From positions 1 to 64,000 of the forward strand of contig CAWDDF010000011.1 of NCBI GenBank assembly GCA_963801035.1: a DNA stretch of 64,000 bases, given 5' to 3'. This document shows positions 10,019 to 18,898 of this stretch, one piece after another. This DNA is from JACCZX01 sp963801035 (GTDB lineage Bacteria; Pseudomonadota; Gammaproteobacteria; Burkholderiales; Burkholderiaceae_F). The position numbers and the translations under genes were made by a program. The notes beneath the pieces are model-generated. The model ran no database searches and was not told where the DNA came from. It saw nothing but the letters and a program-made list of their open reading frames with translations. The stretch's first letter is position 1; every line of letters starts with the position of its first letter.

Positions 10019-11032
10019 TTGAAGACCGTGCTCGTTACCGGAGGTGCGGGCTACATCGGCACGCACACGATGGTCGAGCTGCTTGCCAGCGGGTACGACG
10101 TCGTGTGCCTGGATAACTTCAGCAACAGCGCGCCGGAAGCGATCAAGCGCGTCGAAAAGATTGCAGGCAAGCGCGTGACGACCGTCACCGGCGATGTGCG
10201 CGATCGCGAAGTGATGTCGCGCGTATTCAAGCGGCCGATCGATGGCGTCATTCATTTCGCTGCGCTAAAAGCGGTGGGCGAATCGGTCTTGCGGCCGGTC
10301 GACTATTACGAGAACAACGTCGCCGGCACGCTCGCGCTGCTGGAGGCGATGCAAGAGCGGAAGGTGCAGCGGCTGGTATTCAGTTCATCGGCCACCGTCT
10401 ACGGCGTGCCGGAGAAGCTGCCGCTTGCCGAAGACGCCCCGATACGGCCGATCAATCCGTACGGACACACCAAGGCGATGGTCGAACAGATCCTGCGCGA
10501 CTGGTGCGCCGCCGGAACGGACCATGCCGGGATCTCGCTGCGCTATTTCAATCCGATCGGCGCCCACGAAAGCGGATTGATCGGCGAAGACCCGCACGAC
10601 ATACCGAATAATCTTTTTCCGTTCATCACGCAGGTCGCGATCGGAAAGCGCGACAAGCTGACGATATGGGGCAACGACTGGCCGACCCCCGACGGGACCG
10701 GTGTGCGTGACTACCTGCACGTGATGGATCTGGCGCGCGGTCACGTCGCTGCGCTCGAGCACGCAGTGGCACACAGCGGCTCTTCGACCATCAACCTTGG
10801 GACAGGTCACGGCGTCAGCGTCCTTCAGATGGTCGCGGCGTTCGAAAGTGCGACGTCCAAGAAGATCCCGTACGCGTTCGGACCGCGTCGCCCCGGTGAT
10901 ATCGCGGCGTGCTGGGCCGATGCGTCGCTCGCGCGGAATCTGCTTGGATGGGAGGTCAAGCGCAGCATCGAGCAGGCATGCGCCGACGGCTGGCGGTGGC
11001 AGCAGCAGAACCCGAACGGATATCGCAGCTAG
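10019..11032 (+). CDS. galE: UDP-glucose 4-epimerase
   Basis: Interconverts UDP-glucose and UDP-galactose for surface glycans. An intact 337-residue extended SDR: VLVTGGAGYIGTH binds NAD, FAALKAVGES and FSSSATVYG follow, and the catalytic tyrosine and lysine are in INPYGHTKAMVEQ. RYFNPIGAHESG, IPNNLFPFI and GTGVRDYLHV are GalE-specific. Translation must begin at the TTG at 10019, since the nearby ATG at 10011 leads straight to a stop. The tight spacing to manB suggests one transcript. Confidence 0.95.
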   Translation: MKTVLVTGGAGYIGTHTMVELLASGYDVVCLDNFSNSAPEAIKRVEKIAGKRVTTVTGDVRDREVMSRVFKRPIDGVIHFAALKAVGESVLRPVDYYENNVAGTLALLEAMQERKVQRLVFSSSATVYGVPEKLPLAEDAPIRPINPYGHTKAMVEQILRDWCAAGTDHAGISLRYFNPIGAHESGLIGEDPHDIPNNLFPFITQVAIGKRDKLTIWGNDWPTPDGTGVRDYLHVMDLARGHVAALEHAVAHSGSSTINLGTGHGVSVLQMVAAFESATSKKIPYAFGPRRPGDIAACWADASLARNLLGWEVKRSIEQACADGWRWQQQNPNGYRS

Positions 11033-11089
11033 TCTCATTCGTGCGCGCAGGTGTTTTGCAGCGAACCGCGAGGCTGCACAATCGGCTCC

Positions 11090-12064
11090 GTGCGTATCCT
11101 GATCGTCAAGACGTCCTCGATGGGCGACGTCGTCCATGCGTTGCCGTTGGCGGTCGACATCGCTGAGGCGGTACCGGCCGCGCAGATCGATTGGTTGTGC
11201 GAAGAAGCCTTCGCCGCAATCCCAGCGATGAGCCGCTACATCGGCGCGGTGCATCGAGGTCGCGCTACGTCGTTGGCGCAAGCGCCCGTTCGATCCGGCT
11301 GTCTGGCGCGAAGTGCGTATCGCGAAGAGTGCACTGCGCGATGCGCATTACGACCTTGTGCTGGATGTGCAGGGGCTGGCAAAGAGCGCGTGGCTTGCGC
11401 GCTGGACGGCTGCGCCGGTCACGGGCTTCGATTCTTCAACAGCGCGCGAAGGCTATCGCGGCGCAGTTTTATCAACACCAGTTTGAAGTGCCGCGCAGCT
11501 TGCACGCTATCGAGCGCTGCCGGCGCCTTGGCGCCGCAGCGCTCGGATATACGGTCACAAGCGCGCCACGCTTCGGCATTGCGTCAAGCGTTCCGCAATC
11601 CAGCAACGACTCGCAGGCGGCGGTGTTGCTCGTCAACGCCAGCCGCGCAACGAAGTTGTGGTCACGAGGAGTCGCTGGGTTGCGGTCGAGCGTTGGTTGT
11701 CCGATCAAGGCATCAAAAGCGTTCTGTTCTGCCGGGTCAGGCGACGAGCGATTGCGAGCCCAGTCGCTCGCGGCTCGCATGCAGCGCGCCGAAGTCAGTC
11801 CCCCATCGCCCCTCGGTGCGATAGCGTCCACACTCGCAACGGCGTCGATCGTGATCGGACTCGACACCGGTTTAACGCATCTGGCTGCGGCGCTCGGTCG
11901 GCCGACGGTTGGCATCTTTTGCGATTACGACCCGGCACTGGTCGGGCTGACCGGCGATGCGGACGCTGGCAAACGCTGTGGCCAGCGTCGGCAGTGCAAC
12001 CGCGGCTCCGGCGGCACGCGAAGTGATCGAAGCTGCAGCGCGTTTGCTGAATCGCTCGCCATGA
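11090..12064 (+). CDS. waaC: LPS heptosyltransferase I, several frameshifts
   Basis: Adds the first L,D-heptose to Kdo of lipid A, using the ADP-heptose made by the minus-strand operon. The GTG start at 11090 gives VRILIVKTSSMGDVVHALPL, the glycosyltransferase family 9 N-terminus. The C-terminal domain shows IVIGLDTGLTHLAAALGRPTVGIF, the family donor-site block. Frames change near 11260, 11440, 11700 and 11955. In the corrected frame the protein ends AARLLNRSP with a TGA that overlaps the waaA ATG. Without correction its C-terminus appears fused to WaaA, which is an artefact. Confidence 0.87.
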
Positions 12065-13394
12065 CACTCGCACGCGCGACGTACACCGCGGTCGCCTTTC
12101 TCGCGATACCGTTCGCAGCGCTCTATCTGCTTTGGCGCTCGAGGCGGCAACCTGAATATCGACTGCATTGGGCTGAGCGCTTCGGGTTTGCGCGCTACGT
12201 GCATAGCGCCGAGCGCCCGTTGATATGGATTCACGCAGTGTCGCTCGGTGAAACACGCGCGGCCGAGCCTTTGATCGATGCGCTTGCTGCGCAATATCCG
12301 CGCCACGGTTTTTTATTGACACACATGACGCCTACGGGTCGAGCGGCGGGTGCGCAAATCGCTGCACGCATGCCCGGCCGTGTGCTGCAAACCTATCTTC
12401 CCTATGACTTGCCGTACGCGGTGCGGCGTTTTCTAAGCGCATTTAAGCCGGTGATTGGCATCAGTGTCGAGACCGAGGCGTGGCCGAATCTCACCGCGAT
12501 CGCCCGCGAACACGGCATACCAATGGCGCTCGTCAACGGGCGCCTGTCGGAGCGCTCCTATCGACGGTCGCGCCGCTATGCGGCCTTGATGCGTGAGACG
12601 GCCGAGCGATTTTCTCTGGCGTTGGCGCAAACACGATGCGGATGCAGAGCGAATTCGAAAAGTAGGGGCGAGCAACGTCGATGTAACCGGCAATCTGAAA
12701 TTCGACTTCGCCCCGGACGAAGTTCAGCTCGCGCGCGGGAAGGAATGGCGCCGCTTGCTGGGTGATCGACCCGTTTGGCTGTTTGCGAGTACGCGCGATG
12801 GCGAGGAGGCTTTGATTCTTGACGCTGTAGGCGAGGCGATCGATGCAACGATTCTGATCGTTCCGCGGCATCCGCAACGTTTTGACGAGGTAGCGCAGCT
12901 GATCGAAGCACGGGGTTTGCGTCTATCTCGGCGCTCGCAATCGAACTTCGGGGTGGATCAGCAGTGCAAGGTCTTTCTCGGCGATTCGATGGGAGAGATG
13001 ACGCTTTACTACGCGGCTGCAGATGTCGCGTTCATCGGGGGCAGCCTGCTTCCACTGGGCGGCCAGAACTTGATCGAGGCATGCGCCGTCGGCACGCCGG
13101 TGGTCGTCGGCCCGCATACGTTTAACTTCGAGCAAGCCGCGAGTGACGCGATCGAGGCCGGCGCTGCGATCCGTGTCGAGAGCGCGAAGGAGGCTGTCGC
13201 GGCGATGGCGTCGATTGCAAACGACCGCTTGACAGCGCCAGCGGATGAGCGAGGCCGCGCTGCAATTTGCCGGCGCGCACCGCGGCGCGACAGCACGTAC
13301 GCTCGCGCGGCTCGCGCCGTTTATCGAGGCGGCGTCGGCGGTGGGGTCGGTCCACCCGGCGCAATCGGTGGCAACGGCGTTGCCGGATCGTTAA
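12061..13394 (+). CDS. waaA: Kdo transferase (3-deoxy-D-manno-octulosonate transferase), two frameshifts
   Basis: Transfers Kdo from CMP-Kdo to lipid IVA at the inner membrane. An N-terminal membrane anchor (AVAFLAIPFAALYLLWR) precedes the GT-B enzyme: WIHAVSLGETRAAEPL contains the catalytic Glu region, VIGISVETEAWPNL follows, and the C-terminal half has VTGNLKFD, WLFASTRDGEE, IVPRHPQRF and FIGGSLLPLGGQN. Indels lie near 12640 and 13240, and correcting the second gives an end at RLAPFIEAAS and TAA at 13392-13394. That stop shares bases with the stop of the convergent tolC gene. Confidence 0.92.
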
Positions 13395-14965
13395 CGCGCG
13401 GAGTCGATGTCGTTCCGCGCGGACGCGTGGTGGGTGCAGGCGTCGTCGTCGGCGGAGGCGGTCAGCGACGGCGGACTCGTGCGCTGCGGCGACCGCACGT
13501 TGACGGCGGGAAGTTCCGGCACGGTAATCGGCTCGGCCGGGTCGAGCAGCGCGTTGACTGCCGCCATGTCCTCATCACCCAGCGTTCCCGCCGCGGACTT
13601 CAATCTCAAGCCTGCCAATAGAACGTCGTAACGAGCGCGCTTCAAATCGCGCTGTGTCTGCACGAGCTGGGTGGTTGCGTTCAGTACATCAAGCTGAATG
13701 CGCACGCCGACCTCGTAGCCCAATTGCGTGGATTCAAGCTGCGTGCGTGCGGATACTTCAGCCGACTCGAGCGCACTGACCTGCGCCAGTCCGAAGTTGA
13801 CGCCGGTAAATGCATCGCGTGCCGCGTTGGCTGCGTTGCGGCGCGCCGATTCGAGATCGAAGCTCGACCGCTCTTGCAGCGAAAGTGCTTCCCGCACGCG
13901 ACTTTGAATCAGACCGCCCGTGTAGATCGGCACGTTTAAAACAACGCCGACCGATCCGCTGTTGATGCGCGGATTCGTATCGGTGGCTTGCGTGCCGTTG
14001 AACTTGTTGATCGTGTATCCGCTGACGAGATCGACTGTCGGCTTGTAGGCGTCGCGCTGCCGCTGAATCTCGCGCGTCGCGATTTCGTATCCGCTGGCGG
14101 CGATCTGCACCGAATAATTGCCCATTTCGGCCGCCCGCACCCAGGCGTCGATATCCGCGGCAGCGGAGGATTCAGATTGGGCCGCTCACGCAGCGGCGCC
14201 AGCGTATCGGGCTCGCGCGCAATGATCACCTGCAACTCGCTGCGGCGAACGAGCAGTGCACCCAACGCTACCTGCTCCTGCGCTGAAATCTGGTCAAACC
14301 GCGCCTGGGCTTCGTTCGTGTCGATGATCGTCTTGGTGCCCGACTTCGAATTCACGCCGAGCCTGTTGCAATTGCTCGCCGGTGGCCTGTTTCGCGGCCA
14401 CCAGCGCAATCAACTGATCGCGTGCGGCCAGCACATTGAAGTACGCGATGGCGACTCGCAGCGCGAGATCTTGCTGCGATTGGGCCAGTTGCGCTTCGCT
14501 TTGCACGACGGTGAGCTTGGCCTGATCAAGCGCCGTCCAATTTTGCGGGCGATATACCGGGACTGTCAGGTCCAGGCCGCCGCCGTAGACGCTGTAATTG
14601 CTGCTGATCGTGGGAAATCCGGAAGTTGATGACCGGTAGAGGTTGTAGTCGTAGCGTGCGTTGGCGCCCAAGGTTGGGCAGCAACGCTGCTCGCGCCTGC
14701 GGCACTTGCTCCTGCGTGGCCACTTGCAGCGCACGCGCCGACGCTAGCACCGCATCGTTGGCCAATGCTTCGCGATAAAGCGTCAGTAGATCGTTGCGAA
14801 CGCCTGCGTTGCCGATCTCGGCTGCCGTGCGCGAATCGGTCGGCTGCGGTCTCTGTTGGGCAAAGCCTGTGGCTGAGCGGTGCAAACTGCAGATGAAATG
14901 ATGGTGAGTGCCGCGACGACCTGTCGCAGCACTCGGGTGGTTGTTGCCCTTGTTGCTTTTCTCAT
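13391..14965 (-). CDS. tolC: TolC-family outer membrane channel, frameshifted
   Basis: An outer-membrane efflux or secretion duct of the TolC family, about 525 residues. A signal peptide is visible (VLRQVVAALTIISSAVCTAQ). The repeat halves include NDLLTLYREALANDAVLASA, YGGGLDLTVPVYRPQNW, RVAIAYFNVLAARDQL, GVVLNVPIYTGG, and QLGYEVGVRIQLDVLNATT near the C-terminus. Frames change near 14850, 14700, 14350 and 14150. No pump genes are adjacent, so its partner is unknown; the general TolC role is the best guess. It follows the rhodanese gene by about 12 bp in the same direction. Confidence 0.88.
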
Positions 14966-14976
14966 CCACGATTCCA

Positions 14977-15299
14977 TTAATAGGTCGGCATGGTGGGTCA
15001 ACCTGGCGGGCCCACGCGTCGACGCCGCCAGTCAGATTGAAAACGCTCGTAAATCCGTGGCGCTCCAGAAACATTGCCACATGCATGCTGCGGCCGCCAT
15101 GGTGACAGATGCAGACTATGTCACGCGCGGCATCCCATTCACTCATACGCTGCGGGACGGTCTGCATTGGAGCCAGTAACGAACCGTCGATTCGGCATAC
15201 GTTGTTTTCCCACGGTTCACGCACGTCGAGCAGTAACGGCTTTGCACGATCAGCATCGGCAAGCCATGCAGCCAACTCGCGCGCCGACAGCGGCTTCAT
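14977..15299 (-). CDS. Single-domain rhodanese-like sulfurtransferase
   Basis: A small one-domain rhodanese of about 107 residues. LLLDVREPWEN is the N-terminal family block and CICHHGGRSMHVAMFL carries the active-site cysteine loop (CHHGGRS). GGVDAWARQVDP is the usual C-terminus. In the open frame it reads through into the next gene; an indel near 14995 would give the normal ending PTMPTY and a TAA at 14977. The start ATG at 15299 touches the pcm stop (TGATG), so the two are translationally coupled. Its physiological sulfur donor is unknown. Confidence 0.85.
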
Positions 15300-15978
15300 C
15301 AAAACTTGAAGCTTGACGGTCGCGGGGCATTGCGCAGAGGCTTTACATAAGTTTCGAACAGGTTCAACACGTCATAGCCGTCTTCGGTAGCACGAGTGAT
15401 GATTCGTGCCACCATCGCAGGTTCTTCACCGACGATTGCCGCCAACCGCCCTCCCACCTTCAATTGACTTGTCAGCGCGGGAGTGACTATCGGCAATGAT
15501 CCGGTGACGACGATCACGTCATAGGGTGCATTGCCCACCGGCTCGCGACTTCCATCGGCGAGCTGCACACGCACGTTGTGCACGCCCGCCCGGCGCAGAT
15601 TGGCCTCCCAAATGCCTTCAGACGCGGTTCGATCTCTAACGACACGACGTCGTCTGCTTTGTGCGCGAGCAACGCCGCCATATGGCCCGAGCCCGTGCCG
15701 ATCTCGAGCACACGCTCGTTCGACTTGATCGTGAGCTCCTGCAGGATGCGCGCCTCCATTTTGGGCGCCCACATGAACTCCCCGCTATCCCACTCACCGA
15801 TGCGCAGTGGTATCTCCATATCGGCGAACGCGAGCGCGCGGTAGGCAGGCGGTACGAACTCTTCGCGCTTGACGATGAACAACAGATCGAGCACCGATTG
15901 GTCGAGCACGTCCCAGGTTCGCACCTGTTGCTCAACCATGTTGAAGCGCGCTTTTTCGACGTCTAACCCGGGATGCAT
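15299..15978 (-). CDS. pcm: Protein-L-isoaspartate O-methyltransferase, one frameshift
   Basis: Repairs isoaspartyl residues with SAM. MVEQQVRTWDVLD and REEFVPPAYRALAFADMEIPL are the Pcm N-terminal blocks, VLEIGTGSGHMAALLA is SAM motif I, and PYDVIVVTGSLPIV is motif II. VTGSLPIV replaces the commoner TAAAP of E. coli Pcm, as in the short betaproteobacterial paralogs. One indel near 15610 interrupts LEIEPRLKAF from ANLRRAGV. It is the first gene of the pcm-rhodanese-tolC run and is divergent from thiD across 141 bp that would hold both promoters. Confidence 0.88.
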
Positions 15979-16119
15979 GTGGCTGGCTTGGTGTTGTAGT
16001 GAAAGCGCAGCGCGAAAGTTTATCAGCGGCCCACCACGACTCGCTGCAGTTCACGCTGCACTATCCGCAGTCCATCGCATAAAGCGCTGTGGCAAGCTAC
16101 GACCCAGCAAAGTCGGACG

Positions 16120-16966
16120 ATGAAATCGGTGATCCCAAACGTACTGACAATCGCCGGCGTCGACCCGTCCGGTGGCGCCGGTATCGTGGCCGACGTCAAG
16201 GCGATCAGCGCACAGCGGGCATACGCGTGTGCGGTCGTGGCCGCGCTGACTGCGCAGAACACGCGCGCAGTGACCGGCGTGCTGGCGATCGAGCCGGCAT
16301 TCGTCCGCCAGCAGATCGATACTTTGTATGCCGATGTTCGTATCGATGCGCTCAAAATCGGGATGATCGGCGAGACGCTCGGTGATTGAGGTGGTGGCCG
16401 ATCGGCTCGCGGCGCAGCCAACGCCGCATCGAGTACTCGACCCGGTAATGATTGCCAAAAGCGGCGATACGCTGCTCGAAAAATCGGCTATCGGTGCTCT
16501 GCGCGAAACTCTGCTGCCGCTGGCGACCGTCATCACACCGAACCTGCCGGAAGCAGGCGTGCTGCTCGAAGCACGTCCGGTCGAGACGATCAAGGAGATG
16601 TATCGGGTCGCCGAGCGACTGCGCGAGCTGATGCCGCATAGCGGCGCACGCTGGGTCTATCTGAAGGGCGGTCACCTGCCAGGGGACGATGCGTTCGACT
16701 TGCTGACCGACGGCGACCGCATGATCGAACTTAACGAACCACGCGTCACGACGAAGAACACACATGGGACGGGATGCACCCTGTCTGCGGCGCTTGCGGC
16801 GTTGCTGCCGCAGACCGGTGATGTGCCCGAGGCTGCGCGCCGAGCCAAGGCCTATCTGACAGAAGCGCTGCGCAACGCTGACCAGCTTGCGGTCGGCTCC
16901 GGCCACGGGCCGGTGCATCATTTCCACTCTTTATGGCGCAGTCACAGCAACAGCGGCATGACATAA
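16120..16966 (+). CDS. thiD: Hydroxymethylpyrimidine / phosphomethylpyrimidine kinase, one frameshift
   Basis: Phosphorylates HMP and HMP-P in thiamine synthesis. A ribokinase-fold protein: VLTIAGVDPSGGAGIVADVKA is the N-terminal substrate block, PVMIAKSGDTLL and TVITPNLPEAGVLL follow, VYLKGGHLPGD is next, and the C-terminal TKNTHGTGCTLSAALAA contains the catalytic anion-hole motif. One indel near 16385 splits it after KIGMIGE. The ATG at 16120 begins MKSVIPNVLTIAG. Its last codons form the -10 element of the downstream tRNA gene. Confidence 0.92.
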
Positions 16967-16967
16967 T
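16959..16967 (+). promoter_or_regulatory. Extended -10 promoter of the tRNA gene
   Basis: TGACATAAT lies 10 bp before the mature tRNA 5' end: an extended -10 (TG, one base, CATAAT) followed by the GC-rich discriminator GCGCGCCC usual for stable-RNA promoters. No good -35 is seen. The hexamer overlaps the thiD stop codon. Confidence 0.5.
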
Positions 16968-16977
16968 GCGCGCCCTC

Positions 16978-17054
16978 GGCGGATTAGCTCAGCCGGTTAG
17001 AGCAGCGGAATCATAATCCGTGTGTCCGGGGTTCGAGTCCCTGATCCGCCACCA
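16978..17054 (+). tRNA. tRNA with CAT anticodon (elongator Met, or Ile2)
   Basis: A complete 77-nt cloverleaf including an encoded CCA. The acceptor stem GGCGGAT pairs with ATCCGCC, the D stem is GCTC/GAGC, the anticodon stem GCGGA/TCCGT encloses loop ATCATAA (anticodon CAT), and the T arm contains GTTCGAGTC. Methionine is the default reading. A tRNA-Ile whose C34 is changed to lysidine has the same anticodon and cannot be excluded by eye. It is not an initiator tRNA: the acceptor end is fully paired and the GGG/CCC anticodon-stem pairs are absent. Confidence 0.93.
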
Positions 17055-17065
17055 AGATACTTCTG

Positions 17066-17356
17066 ATGCGCATGCTTGCAAGAATCGCTTTCCTGTTGAT
17101 CAGCTTTGCGCTGCTGGGATGCCAGTCGACGAATCGGTTGCCCGACGGCTCGATGGTTGGCGTGATGACGACGCAGCAATTGCCGCTGGTGCAAATCGAT
17201 GGCAAGGAGCGACGGCTGGCTCCGGGCGCGCGCATCGTCGGTGCCAACAATGCGTCGATCACGCCGAACCAGGTACCCGCCAACAGCAAGGTCCGCTATC
17301 GGGTGGACGCGTCGGGACTGGTTACGCACGTGTGGCTGCTACCAGTCGATAGGTAG
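17066..17356 (+). CDS. Small predicted lipoprotein of unknown function
   Basis: A 96-residue protein not recognised beyond its export signal. The N-terminus RMLARIAFLLISFALLGCQS has a basic start, a hydrophobic core and a lipobox LLGC with predicted lipidation at Cys19. The mature part is small and polar (STNRLPDGS, LVQIDGKERRLAPGAR, SKVRYRVDASG) and may be a compact beta domain. It begins 11 bp after the tRNA CCA end and 48 bp before miaB. The second residue after the lipid Cys is Ser, consistent with outer-membrane sorting. Confidence 0.7.
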   Translation: MRMLARIAFLLISFALLGCQSTNRLPDGSMVGVMTTQQLPLVQIDGKERRLAPGARIVGANNASITPNQVPANSKVRYRVDASGLVTHVWLLPVDR

Positions 17357-17404
17357 ACCTCGTCTTTCTGCGGCTCATTGTCTGCGCGCACAGCCCGAAT
17401 TACC

Positions 17405-18804
17405 GTGACTGCGAACAAGAAGCTCTTCATCCGCACGTTCGGTTGTCAGATGAACGAGTACGACTCGGGCAAGATGGCCGACGTTCTGCATGCGTCCGAC
17501 GGTCTCGTTCCTACCAGCGATGTGGCCGCAAGCCGACGTGATTCTGTTCAACACGTGCTCGGTGCGTGAAAAGGCACAGGAGAAAGTCTTCTCCGATCTT
17601 GGCCGCGTCAAACACCTTAAGCAGAGCAATCCGAATCTGCTGATCGGCGTAGGTGGCTGTGTGGCCAGTCAGGAAGGCGCTTCGATCGTCGCGCGCGCGC
17701 CGTACGTCGACTTGGTTTTCGGACCGCAAACGTTGCATCGGTTGCCCGACCTGATTCGCAAGCGCCGTGCGACCGGGCGCGCGCAGGTTGATATCTCGTT
17801 TCCCGAAATCGAGAAGTTCGATCACCTGCCGCCACCGCGAGTCGAGGGAGCAACCGCTTTCGTGTCGATCATGGAAGGGTGCAGTAAGTACTGCAGCTTT
17901 TGCGTAGTGCCGTACACGCGAGGCGAGGAAGTTTCGCGTCCGCTGGACGATGTGCTTGCTCGAGGTCGCCGATCTGGCCGGGCAGGGCGTAAAGGAAGTG
18001 ACGCTGCTCGGGCAGAACGTCAACGCGTATCGCGTCGACGAAGTCGATTTCGCGGCACTGCTTGAGTACGTCTGCGAGATCCCCGGGATCGAGCGTGTTC
18101 GCTACACAACCTCGCACCCAAAGGAGTTCACGCAGCGGCTGATTGACGTCTACGGGCGTTTGCCGAAACTCGTCAGCCACGTGCATCTGCCCGTGCAGTC
18201 GGGTAGCGATCGCGTGCTGGCCGCGATGAAGCGCGGCTACACCGTGCTCGAGTACAAATCCACGGTGCGTCGGTTGCGGAAGGTGCGACCTGACATTTCG
18301 ATTTCGTCGGACTTTATCGTCGGTTTTCCTGGCGAAAGCGAACAGGACTTCGAACAGACGATGCAGTTGATCGAACAGATCGGTTTCGATGCCAGCTTCA
18401 GTTTTGTCTATAGCAAGCGGCCTGGCACACCAGCGGCTGATCTGCCGGACGAAACACCGCATGCGACCAAGCTCGCACGGCTGGCGCGGTTACAGACGGC
18501 GGTAAACGCGAATGCCCAACGCATCAGTGCAGCGATGGTCGGTTCGATCCAGCGTGTCCTGGTGGAGGGACCGTCGAGAAAGGCGTCGCTCGACCATCCA
18601 GGCGAGCTGATGGGACGCACCGAAAACAATCGCATCGTAAATTTTTCCATCGGACCCAAAGCGCTGCGACTCGTTGGCTCAATGCTCGACGTGCGCATAA
18701 CTCATGCGTTGCCGCACTCGTTACGGGCGGAACTTTGCTTGCCCGAACCGGCTCTGATGACCTGCGACGAACCGCCGTTAGAGGCGACGAAACGCTCTCA
18801 ATGA
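17405..18804 (+). CDS. miaB: tRNA-2-methylthio-N6-dimethylallyladenosine synthase, two frameshifts
   Basis: A radical-SAM methylthiotransferase acting on i6A37 of tRNA. The N-terminal UPF0004 domain starts KLFIRTFGCQMNEYDSGKMA and continues with FNTCSVREKAQEK and GGCVASQEG, which supply its three cluster cysteines. The radical-SAM motif is MEGCSKYCSFCVVPYTRGEE. HVHLPVQSGSDRVLAAMKRGY and DFIVGFPGESEQDF follow, then a TRAM domain ending in ALRAELC-type residues. Indels lie near 17525 and 17955. The start is the GTG at 17405. In most relatives phoH follows directly, but a metalloprotease gene intervenes here. Confidence 0.93.
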
Positions 18805-18898
18805 GGCGAGCTGGCGCGCTACGATCAGCGCCCTTTAGGTGAGCATTGCCGGCAATTCACGCGCAGTGGCGCTCGGGTCGGGACCGCAAGGAGACACA

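Noticed and set aside
10385..11281. A 298-codon open frame on the minus strand opposite galE
   Set aside because: Arginine/aspartate-rich shadow of an intact, well-conserved GalE.
11191..12765. An apparent WaaC-WaaA fusion protein in one open frame
   Set aside because: An indel near 11955 hides the waaC stop. In the corrected frame waaC ends at a TGA overlapping the waaA ATG.
16978..17356. An integrative element at the tRNA gene
   Set aside because: No integrase, no repeated tRNA 3' end, and housekeeping genes continue on both sides.
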